Positions 45,462 through 56,900 of a stretch of DNA of 64,000 bases are shown here, one piece after another. Location of the stretch: positions 10,671,501 to 10,735,500 of the forward strand of contig CP114489.1 in assembly GCA_027186245.1 (NCBI GenBank), written 5' to 3'. This stretch comes from Coriaria nepalensis. Its lineage: Eukaryota > Streptophyta > Magnoliopsida > Cucurbitales > Coriariaceae. How positions within the stretch are numbered: position 1 is the stretch's first letter; each line of letters opens with the position of its first letter. A program made the position numbers and the translations under genes. Under the pieces are notes generated by a model. It was not told the DNA's origin, ran no database searches, and saw only the letters and a program-made list of their open reading frames with translations.

Positions 45462-48256
45462 CTAAGCGTGGCACATGCAATCTGGAGTAGGATATGTATA
45501 AATAGACTGCTTTGCTTTCCTTAACCGGACCAACCCTTGTCTACTTTTATGTCCTTCCACAATTTTATTCCGGAAATCAGGCCAATTGATGCTCTTATTC
45601 AAAAACAGCTGCCCCAACAACGCCATGTTTGGTCTTATCGTTTTCAAGTTCTCATACGTTCTATGTCCCACCTGTTCACACAAAACTCCAGTTTACTCGA
45701 AGTACAGTTTCAAAAGCTAAAGCAAATAAGAAAATCGGGATTCGTACTTACCAATGCATTATGCATATTTCCAGGAGAAGCCGAGATAAATATGTCACTA
45801 TGCATGCTAACATAGTAATCAACTGCGGCTTGTAAAGAAGCCTTTCCCTTAATCCCAGCCCGTTCCTCAGATGAAGCAAGACTCTTTTTATCTTCCATAA
45901 ACGGAAAGAGTCCACGTAGAGTCGAAATTCTACCTTCCCCACCATAAACCTGTTATAAAATTAGGGCCACACGTGAAATACAATAATTAGCATCCATAGA
46001 ATCTGACTGAAGTACACAGAGAATCTAGTTAAAACCAAAAAAAAAACCTTGTGGGAGGCGAGATATAGACGGGTATTATTGTCAAATCCCAAAGCAGCTA
46101 GAAGTAGACCTATTTCTTCTGGGGTCAAAGGGCAACGGCCTTGACTTCTTAATTCTTCATCTGTGAACTGTAAGTTAAGCACTCTTCCTTGCCAAATTGC
46201 TCGACGGTATCTGGCTAAAGCTAGCTTCTCGGATTTTCCTCCTCCAAAATCACAGGCTGAATGTGCAGCCATATCCTATACAACAACATCCGTTCAAATT
46301 CAGTTAGACACAAAATAATCCAAATAATTCTTTTTAATTTCCCATTCGAGAAACACTAAAGCAAACTATTGACCATAATACCTTGTCAAAGCGAAGATGT
46401 AGTACGACAAATTTCCCTTGTTCTTGTTTGTTCGAATCAGAGGTGGTCTGTCTAAGGTAACTAGTACTGCTTTTTCGGGAAGGGTGTCTGAGACGATTCA
46501 CAATGGAATCTCCTAGTGCTCGGACAAGAGGGACAAAAACTAATGCTTGAAAGTTCACCTTACATCTCAGCCGTTGGATCTCATCAGGCAAGTTGTCAAA
46601 AGCTAGACGATGAGAGAAAGGTGCTATCGCAGCAATACCATGACTGCATCATAAAGATTAAACATAGTTAATACTGAATCCACCAAGAAAAGAAATATCA
46701 GTTTGGGACTAAAATTTAGTTATCCCCAGAATATAACTAAAATACATTTATCACAAAATCTAGTTTGATGAACTAGGGTTTTGAGTAAAGTACAAACCTT
46801 TGAATTATAGGCAAGACATTCTCAAGATACCAACTGGCAGAGGCATGAACAGGGGCAGTTTTGATTCGGGTGGAGCGAATAGCCGTAGCATAGTACTCCC
46901 TTGTGCTCCAAGAAAACTCATCGGGCAACTCTTTGACAATTGATATTTCATTTTTCAATACATTGATAAAGTGATCCACATCAAATATATCCAAGAATGA
47001 GCTGCAAATACAGAGAAAATTACGATTAAAGAAAATACATATATATATATGAAAGGCTTTTTTCCACGTACCTTGAATCTTTCCAAACGGGATTCACTTC
47101 AAGATATGGAATCACAAGTGTTGCATTTAAGATCTTAGCTAAAGCGACTGCATCACATATCTGTAAATCAAACTCGTTAACATTTCGAAAAAATAGTAAA
47201 ATCCAATTTTGGTGAAAAAAGTATTTGGTGTTTTTTAACTTGCCCCCATTCTCTGCTGATTCAACCCGCCGTCAAGAAACACTTGAATATACCCGTTTGA
47301 AGATTGTGGTAATGCTGCCATACATAAAGACTTAATCGGGTAAATCTATAAAATTTTAAACTGTTTTAAATGAAACAGATCTCCTGGTAAGCTTACAAGG
47401 TCCACTGGAATTGGATTTAACGCAAGGTTTCCATCCTTGATTATCTAAAGGAATCCACAAATCAGACAGCTCTTCATTTGACTGTAAGAGAGTACATAAG
47501 TAGCTTAATATTTACTTGAAAGATATGGAATGTTTTAAACGAAAATGTACAGATCAAAAAATTAGGTTTTACCCACACTTTGGTGTTGTAAGGCACTCTT
47601 AAGAAGCCGCGAGTGCTTCGGCTTCAGGGCATTCCATTCCTACATGAAAACAAACATAAAATAAACCTAAGGGTTCATTGTGTACACAATTTCAAAACTC
47701 CAACTTGAACATAAGGAAAAAAAGTAAAATCCAATTTTTGTCACAAACACTTGAACTACAGTTTATCCAAAACGCTAGTCCAAATGCAAAGTTGAGTTAG
47801 AACTCACATCATAATTAAAAGCAGTTTGCCCAATTCCATAGTTCACTTATCCAAAACCCCAGTTTACTTTAACCAGAAAAAAAAAATGCTCTGATCCTTC
47901 TTTTTAGCACCAAAACTGAGTTTATTCAGAAAAAAGTTAAAATTAAAATCTTCACCTTTCATGATATGCAGTGACCCAAGACTCATTTCAAGTAGAAAAA
48001 CACTAAAACAAAGTCGAAATTGTCCAGGATAATGAAAACAGCCTAAAGTACAAAAAAAAAAAAAAAAAAACATACCGACAAGACGGATGGAGAAGCATGT
48101 CCAAATGGGGTGAACAAACAAGGCAAGAAAACGGGAAAGAGCAGAACCGACAATCCCACAAGAGCGTTTAACTTCATCCTCTTCATCATCATCAACAACA
48201 GCAATCTTACCCTTCCTCCTCAGATCTTGGAGCAGGGTCTTGATCCAACACTCCAC
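45462..48256 (-). CDS. O-fucosyltransferase family protein (plant GT106/PF10250 type)
   Basis: Ten exons on the minus strand: 48256-48080, 47639-47577, 47481-47397, 47314-47244, 47160-47072, 47001-46798, 46643-46382, 46275-46048, 45949-45752, 45671-45462; 1587 nt, 528 codons. A hydrophobic anchor in exon 1 suggests a type II Golgi protein. Family blocks: FLDGGLNQQRMGICDAV, IPYLEVNPVWKDSS, FDVDHFINVLK, GKFVVLHLRFDKDMAAHSAC, CPLTPEEIGLLLAALGF, LYLASHKVYGGE, DIFISASPGNMHNALVGHR and the tail PDCMC. The family includes sugar transferases of cell-wall polysaccharides; the substrate here is unknown. Two oddities: exon 1 is open only from a GTG preceded by an in-frame TAA, so no AUG is found, and the intron 47243-47161 begins GC. 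The exon 1 donor used (GTCGGT) is weak. The 5' end is uncertain. Confidence 0.82.
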
Positions 48257-49261
48257 TTAGAACTACAGACCCAGAATCCCAAAAAAAAAAAAAAAAAACA
48301 GGAGAAAAAGATCCTTAGTTTTAATGGAGGAGAAAAATAGAACAAAACAGAGTAGAGGACAGAGAGGATTGTGATTTGTGATATACAAAAAGACAAAGGG
48401 AATGCAATAAAAATTAATTGTATTATTAAGAGGTAGTCATCTGAAATAAAATCAGATATTCTTCACTCACATGAACACCTGTACGATTTCAATGCATGGG
48501 ATTGAATCATTGGTTATGGGAAAATTTTCATTTTTTTCTTAAAAAAGTAGAGTAGAGTAGAGCGGACCGTTGAGGTGATGGGATTATGGGCAGGTTGGTA
48601 AATATCATGTACTTTATTGGAGTCACTTTCTCTGAACTCAGAACCAGCACCGACACTACAAACTGTTACTATTTTGGACTTCCAGACTATTTGTCAGAGG
48701 TGGTTACTAAAAAGTGTATGCCGGGTCATATATTGGGCCTGTCGGCCCAATACGTTAGAGGGCCAATACAAGCCCCTAAGGGACCCAATTTCCCAAAATA
48801 GTCTTGCATTTTGAAACGGGCAAAGATAGAAAGGGAACTAGGTAAGTATATACTAAGCCCAAGTAAAATAATAAAACGACACGAAAGACACCAAGACAGT
48901 GTTAGATAAGATTGCATACAACCGACATGTTAATAATAAACGAACGACACACAAAATTACAAAGAGATGCTGCCCTTAGAACTCATGCAAGGCTGCCCGC
49001 ATACTTTTTTTCGAGTTCTCACTTGAGCTTTCTTAATACTTGGTACAGTCTACAAAGTGTAGTCCATGATAATAAACGACACAAAATTACAAATAGATGC
49101 TCTGACATCAGAACTCATGCCTGGCTGGCTGACAACATTCTTGAGTTCTCATTTGAGTTTTCCTAATACTCAGCACAAAGAGGGTTAGATTCAAGATAAT
49201 GGATTGCATTTTTTTTAAAGCCTCCGTTAACATGCAATTAATTAACGACCTTCTTTGATCT
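48257..49261. other. Spacer with diverged tandem duplication
   Basis: The T18 run (minus strand) near 48282 lies just upstream of the O-fucosyltransferase exon 1. Around 48935-49190 two copies of a 136-bp unit follow each other. No gene recognised. Confidence 0.55.
48935..49190. repeat. Diverged 136-bp tandem duplication
   Basis: Both units begin AATAAACG and share ACAAAATTACAAA, AGAACTCATGC and GAGTTCTCA at the same spacing; starts are at about 48935 and 49071. They lie just 3' of the SVP-like gene. Confidence 0.75.
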
Positions 49262-51840
49262 TCAGCCTGAGTATGGTAGCCTACAAAGAATACAAAGCAA
49301 TTTGTTAAAACCATATTATAAGATCATGATGTAAAATCAATCCATCATATATTTAGATCAATGTAGATCACAAGAGATTTCTTTAACGATCATATATTAT
49401 TCTCATAGTTAATTATTCTCGTATTCTGATACATGATATCATATTATTTAATAGAATCATATATATATATACAAGCACGGTTTCATCTATCGGACTATGG
49501 GAATAGTGCCTTAATCATAATCATGTGAGATAATTTCTCATAAATCATTATCATCCATATATACAATTTGGGACCTTCAAAATTTTCAGTCTGCTCAAAC
49601 TCGAATCAAAATGGCAAATTCGACTTGTGTATTTAACCATCAGAAAACTCTGGTATAATCAAACTTTAATTTAACGAAATATATAAAGAATGTCTCATAT
49701 TCTTAATAAGAAAGAAGGGCTAATTGAAAGAAGCTTACCCCAACTTCAAAGAGGTATCAGAGCTTTCATAATCGCGAGGGGGGCAAGTAATGGAGTTGCA
49801 GAAGTCGGTGACAGATTCTGATGACTGACCGCCCCCTTCCTTATCGGTTACCACATTGCCTTCCGAGTCAGTCCCGACATTCCGGCCCCATCCATTGGTT
49901 ATCTCTACCACCTTAAAACATATCCGGACAGTCACTAATTAATCAACCACTTTAAACTTATAGACTTATAATTACCATAAATTAAGCAGTAAACTATATA
50001 CTAAAGCATCTTAAGTAACATAAAGAGGAGTTCAGATTAGAGATGATTACTTGGTGTCTTAATCGCTCGTTCTCTTCCATCAATTGCATGCCCTGCATGC
50101 ATGCATTTCATTTACTACATAAACTTTCACTTTTCAAGACAAGGATTACCATATATATAATTACTATGGAAGTTTACAAGTGTTTTACAAGTGTCTGTAC
50201 CTTTGTTTGGAGATCAGTGATTTCTTCCATAATCTTTGCACCCTGAAATTATAATTGCAAGATAATAATTTTATATTTCTAATATTGTTCTGTAATAAAC
50301 ATGCATGCGAGAGAGAGGGAGGAATACCTTTTTTGCAATGACGCGGGTCAGGCCAGATTCGAGGGATTTCTCAAGCTGCTGTAGTTGTTCTATAGTCAGT
50401 TCTTGTAGTTCCTCTCCCCTCATCTGCCTATAATGATCATATATACTAAGATTGTAGCTAGCTACTCTTAAATAGCAGATCATGTGTGATAGAAGAGAGA
50501 GACCTTAATTGATGACTTTTCTCAGCAATTTCCTGGTTCAGCCTACAGCGGTTGCTGTTTTCTACCAACTATATACATTAAGAAATCCCCCAAGAAAGGA
50601 AAGGACAGAAAAATTATCAAGATCATGTATATATATATACACGTTAGTTTAAATTAGCTGACCTGCAACTCAAGAGATGGTTGTTGCAACTTCTGGATAT
50701 TCTTAGGGTGCAAATTGTGCTTCTCTAGAATCTCCTTCATACTTCACAAAGACAAAAGAAATTACACGCCCAAACTAGAATTCCTCAAGCTATACATACA
50801 TACACACATCATCATCATCTAAGCTCAATCAACTACAAGGATATTGGCTCTCCAAGCTATATGCGCTCTTGCCATATATATTTCCGGATTATCTTAATTC
50901 GTTTGAGCCTCTAAGACATTATCATCTCAAAGGTTAAATCTAAACGTCATAGCCCAAATTCAAGTTATAATTCTTCATATTATCCAAATCCCATTCAGCA
51001 AAGGATTAATGTAAGTAAATAATTTCTATCGAGAGTTTCATCGTTTCACAAATTCAACTGACTATGTTTCTTGGTACGTAGTAGCTAGCTAGTAATTAAG
51101 CAGTAGTTACACTCGTTCTAATACTGATTTCTTTTTAATAAGAATTAATTACTTTACAAAAACAGCTAGCAAGTAGTGCAGTCAAGTCAATCTCGACCGG
51201 ACATACATGTCACCACCTCGATTCCATTGTCATATATAATATATATATAAACATTAATTTGGACCCATAAAACTTGATGTTTAAAACTGAACAACGAACT
51301 ATTAATCACCAAACCATAAGCCATTGCTCGTAGGGTCTGACTTATTTGCGAATAAAATCTTCCATAGTAAGATCACTACGATCATGTCAAGTATTTTTAC
51401 GTAAAATAACGTAGCCTGATCCCACTCAAAACAATCTAATATCAATTAATTAACACAATAATTATATATATATATATATATATATGAAAATTATAACTGT
51501 TATCAGTCAATATATATGTAAATCATGGAAGGATCTTCTATGGCACCAAAACATATGTTCAATCTAGTCCAACCCATATAATTTGGGACGCAACTAATTA
51601 AAACTGCAGCTTGTAAAAAAAAATGTTTTGCAGTATGTTTTAGAGAGAGAGAGACCTTGAGCTAGAGTACTCAAAGAGCTTTCCAGTGGAGGAGAAGATG
51701 ATGAGGGCGACGTCAGCATCACAGAGAACGGAGAGCTCCTCAGCCTTCTTAAACAAACCGCGCCGCCGCTTTGAGAAGGTGACCTGTCTCGCCGTCGTGT
51801 TGTCTATCTTCCTTATCTTAATCTTCTCCCTCGCCATCAT
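49262..51840 (-). CDS. SVP: MADS-box transcription factor, SVP/AGL24 clade
   Basis: MIKC-type MADS protein; SVP relatives repress flowering or, in trees, control dormancy. Eight coding exons on the minus strand: 51840-51656, 50741-50663, 50568-50504, 50427-50328, 50242-50201, 50092-50051, 49911-49739, 49280-49262; 705 nt, 234 codons. MADS domain ([40 protein letters not shown]), K-box from exon 3 ([38 protein letters not shown]). The C-terminal SVP signature DTSLKLGLPYSG is completed only by joining the 19-nt last exon. The start is ATG-ATG at 51840; the second (51837) matches the usual MAREK. The first intron is 914 nt, typical of the clade. The gene could equally be named AGL24-like or DAM-like. 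Confidence 0.93.
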
Positions 51841-53961
51841 TATTTATGCTAATTCCCAGATCGTTTCTCTGAAGCCAAAAAGAAACAAAAGGAAAAAAAA
51901 AAACCAAAACAGAAACATAAGAAGAGGATGAAAAGTTCATAAACATATTCTCCTTTAGAGGAAACCCTAGTTGGGTTCAAACCCATTTCAGATCCAAAAT
52001 AAGAAATATTTACAGAAACACAAGTTGACAAGTATATAATAGCAAAAGAGAATAAAACTGGAGGGGAATCTTTTCTTTTTGGTGTAGAATATTAAATTGC
52101 ATTGATTACCAGTTCAGCAGTTCTTGATTGGTTTTCTTCTCTCTCCCTTTTTTTTTTTTCCTTTTTTTCAGATTCGAGAGCTCAAAGCTAGAATGCTGAA
52201 AAGCCGCCTGTGAGGGTTGGAGAGAGAAGAAGAGAAGGGAAGAGAGAGAGAAAGTGCAGCACCATTTCTAGTGAAACAAAGAGAGAGAGAGATGCCTTCT
52301 TCTACTTCTGGATTGGCTTTTGGACCTTTGGTTGATGTAAAAGGTTTTAAAAAAACAAACAAACTAAAGGTCAGTTCGGGAAGGAAGGCAAAGTTATATC
52401 TTTTTTGGGGGAGGGGTGGACTGTGGAGGAGGACAGGGATCGCCGAACAGGAGTGACGTAGGAATAGTTGTTTATGGGTGTTCTCATAATATGCCTATTA
52501 TTGATGGGTCATTTCATAATTTTTAGGTTCTTAAGTTGTACTTACTATTATTATTATTATTATTATTATTGCTAAATTGCTAATTACTATTTTATTTTAC
52601 GAAATCGAAAAGAACGTGCGAAAAACCAGAACACAACAAATGCCGCCGTACAGACGTAAAACCCGTGGAAATGAGATACTGTTCCCTCCGAATAGGGCAT
52701 GATGAAGAGTGACAGCAAATCAAAATCGTACACGTGGCTCGTCGCTAATGCGATTGCAGCACTTACAAAATTCGTCATTTAGCCCCGCAACAGCTGCTGT
52801 CAGAAACACGACCGTGACTGCCCAATGGGAGGTGACAGGGAAACTTCAATGCTTATGACTGACCAATGAAGATCCTAAACAGTCCTATGTATATTTTTGG
52901 GGCCTCGAGTCTTTATGTAAAACGGCGACGTATGGCTGGTCACCGGACATCTCAGAACTATCTTAATAATGAACAAACCTAGCCAAGTGTACTTTTCTGG
53001 TATGCGTATATTAATGTATTTATTATGCACCCGTTACTTGTACTATATGTGACTTCGATTAAGGAAATCAAACCAATATCTTAGGTCCGAATAATAGATT
53101 TGGAGATATTTGAAATCTTAATGATAGATGAAACCAATATATTTGATTCTAACTTTATATTCAATTCGTGATACCATATCATATCATATCTTATAATTTG
53201 ATCTCGAACTTGTTGTGAAAAAATAGTTTTATTGCCTATAAGACCACAGCTAAATATGTAGTTTGCTCTTGTCTTGATACATAAATCTTATTACTTTCCT
53301 CCTTCCTCCTCAGTATACTGCATAAGATTATAAAATTTTAATGATGTTCTTGTTATTCATCTTATCATAAAAATCACGTGCCAGCAGTGCCTCTAGAGGG
53401 GGAGACAGATGTGGTGGGCCTACCTCTTAACTTTTATTCTTCCAGGAGACAGACCATTTTGATATTTATTGGAGCGAGTCTTCCGGCCCAAAAACATCAC
53501 AAACGATCCAGACAAAAAGCCCACCCCACTCCCAACACCAAACATAGATACAGTCATACGGACATGTTGCCCAGCTTATCAAGTACGAAATACAGCAAAA
53601 ATCCACGCACGCGAGCTCACGTGCGCTCCCTACTTGCCTTATCACAATATTCTTTCTCTGCCCCCAGAGAAACTCTAGAGCACGAGAGCGAGACGTGAAG
53701 TAATAACGAGCGAATAATATATCTTGTGACCCATAAACCACAACGACCGAAACGGCGTCGTTCGTGGCGCCAAATCCAAATCCCCTCCCTCCATTTATAA
53801 TTCCAAAGAGGGAAAAAAAAAGATGCTTCAGCTCTGGATTAGATGATGTGGAGAAGAGAGAGAAAGAGAGAGGGGTTTGAGGTTCTCTCTGTTTGAAATA
53901 GCTGAGCTCGAAGAAAATATTGGTGTAGATTTGAGCTGGTTAGGGTCTACGGAGCAGAGAA
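51841..53961. other. Spacer between SVP and kinesin promoters
   Basis: SVP upstream region with (GA)n near 52210-52290, (TTA)n near 52547-52570, then AT-rich DNA. The last 200 bp holds the kinesin promoter elements listed separately. Small open frames at 52217 and 53378 are low complexity or lack family features and are not called. Confidence 0.55.
53767..53774 (-). promoter_or_regulatory. E2F-type site in the kinesin promoter
   Basis: GCGCCAAA, identical to the site at 27881, about 190 bp before the kinesin ATG and just upstream of a TTTATAA element at 53794-53800. An ACGGCGTCGTT motif precedes it. Confidence 0.45.
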
Positions 53962-56900
53962 ATGGCGGAGCAGAAGAACAGATGGAACTGGGAAGTGAGC
54001 GGATTTGAGCCGAGGAATTCGTCTTCTTTAGAGCACGATGATCAGTATAAATCAGCTGGAAGAGCTCTGGCTCGAAGGTATTCGATATCTGCCTCATCGG
54101 TTTCGCCGCATTCAGAGGTTACCAACCACTCCATGGCGGCCAAGGTTCAGCGATTGAAGGATGAAGTTAAGGTATATTATTTAGCGTTCATTTCATCAGT
54201 AGTTTGTTCTTTTCTTCTAATGGCGCTGAGTGACACTGTCATTGAAGGAAGTGTTTTGGCAGTTAAATTGAGGTTATGTTAGTCTGCTAGTAGCTTTTTC
54301 AGTGACTGTGTCACTCAGCGCCATTAAAGTAGCTTTTTTAGTGATGAAACTGAAACAGAATCCCGAGGTTGGAAATTAGGCATTAATGGGGAAGAAGACC
54401 AGTCTTGATTTAGTGATGTTGCGTGTGATGTGGAATTGCGGTAGTGATATCCTGTACTAGCTAAGAAGATAGTGTATTTTTTATACAGCATGCTAAAGAT
54501 GATTACTTGGCGTTGAGACAAGAAGCAAGTGAACTTCAAGAATACTCGAATGCCAAACTTGACCGAGTGACACGGTATTTAGGTGTTCTTGCTGAGAAAA
54601 CCCGTAAGCTAGGTAATAAATGAACTTTGCAGCTTATTTTGTCCCTATCTTAATGACATTCAGTGACGTGTTACTGTGGTTATTTTCAGGATATGAACTA
54701 ATATTCGCTTCAAATCTGATAAATCTTGGAGTTATTAATCAACATTTATCCTTGAAGTTTAAATTCAAATCCAATATCATACTGTTCAACCCCTACACAA
54801 CCATAATATGAAACCTTTCCTCTTTGTTTGAGCTTGTTTATTCATAAAACGTGCATATATGTTTGTGCTGGTATGCATTATATTATTAATCCTTGGAAAG
54901 CTATTCCTTAGATTCTATTCATGGTACTCAAAGTTTACTTATATCTAATGTCAGATCAAGTAGCTCTTGAAACCGAAGCTAGAATTGCCCCTTTGATAAA
55001 GGAGAAGAAAACGTTGTTTAACGACTTGTTGACAGCTAAAGGTACTCACCTTCCTTGACTCTTACACTTGCAGAATTATCCTCCCATGACTTCTCCCTTG
55101 CACATAAAAGGATGCTGTCTTCTTCCATTCAAGTTTATTCCATTTGTGATATGTAGCCTTTTGCTTTCAGGAAACATAAAGGTATTTTGTCGTTCACGGC
55201 CATTATTTGAGGATGAAGGCCCCTCTGTTGTTGAATTTCCAGATGAATGCACAATCCGTGTTAATACTGGTGATGACTCCATCTCCAACCCTAAGAAGGA
55301 TTTTGAATTTGACAGAGTTTATGGACCTCATGTTGGACAAGGTAAGCTGAATCTTTGGTTGTTTAGTTTCTTCCCAGTTTTTTGGTGCTTTCTGGTGGAA
55401 GCTATTGTATTCATATCTTCCTACCCTACTGTAGAGCTAGCAATGAATCTTCTCATTTTCCTCTTGTTTGTGCAGCTGAACTATTCAGCGATGTTCAACC
55501 TTTCGTGCAGTCAGCTTTGGATGGACATAATATTTCCATATTTGCCTATGGACAGTCGTGTTCAGGAAAGACACACACTATGGTCTCTCTCTCACACATG
55601 CACACTATGGTTAAACTGATGTGCCCTTGCTATTATTGACTGAATGCCCTTGGCGGCTGTTTCAAGTTAATCTGTAGTTTTAATTATTCCACCATACTAA
55701 TGTCTATTTTCCAGTTGGAAGATAGTTTTCATCCCTTTTCTAACCCCTTTTCCCCCTCCATCTTTAACAGGAAGGATCTAGCCATGATCGGGGATTATAT
55801 GCCCGTTGTTTTGAGGAGCTGTTTGATTTAGCCCATTCAGAATCAACTTCTACTTCGCAATTCAATTTTTTTGCTAGTGTTTTCGAGCTCTACAATGAAC
55901 AGGTCTTTAACTTTTATAGGTTACTATCTTGCACTTTATTTTTAATCCTATTGCTGCATTGCCCTAAACTATGGTTTCTACTTCTTGATGCTTTTGAGCA
56001 TAACTGCAATGCACTTTTCTGATCTAAGACCCTTTCATGAACTTGAAGATTAGAGACTTGGTTTCAGAATCAGGGAATGCTGTGCCAAAGCTCCGTATAG
56101 CATCACCCGAGTCTTTTGTAGAACTCATCCAGATTAAAGTTGATAACCCGTTGGATTTCTCTAGAACTTTGAAATCTGCATTCCAGGCTCGGGGAATTGA
56201 AGTATCAAAGATAAACGTCTCTCATTTGTATGATCTGAAATCTGAATTCCATTATAATGAAACTGTGTTTCGAAATTATGTAATAAACTGTTGCCATAAT
56301 TCGTTTCGAAATCATGTAATAAACTGTTGCAAAAATTCATTGATTTTTGTTTTCAGGGTTGTCACAATACATGTATATTATAATAATTTGATTACTGGCG
56401 AAAACTCGTATAGCAAGCTTTCTCTTGTTGACTTGGCTGGTAGTGAAGGTTCAATTGTGGAGGACGAGGATGGGGACCATGTGACGGACTTGCTCCATGT
56501 TATGAAATCGCTTTCTGCGTATGTTTTCTCATCGATATGTTATTTTTCTATGTTAGGGCAGGTGGTTTTACATTTGTGAATTTTCTGTGAAGCAATATGA
56601 AGGTTCCACTTGTTCCATATTTGTCTATATTATTCATATTTTGTTATGATTTTCCTGTAGTCCTATCTTCGTCTGACTGTAATCTGGAAGATGTTCAAAC
56701 AATCTTTGTATTTAGCTTATTCTACGAGTTGTTTCTTCCTAGATAATAAGTTTTAACCAAAACATATGTGAACAGAAAAAAAGTTTGATGAATTTTTGAT
56801 TCTAATGGTTTCTGTATTGCAGCCATTCTATATGCTAACTACATTGATGTTTTATTTGTAGGTTGGGAGATGTTTTATCTTCTCTAACTTCAAAGAAGGA

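Noticed and set aside
53378..53741. Overlapping ORFs on both strands upstream of the kinesin
   Set aside because: They lie in the promoter region with no similarity to known proteins.
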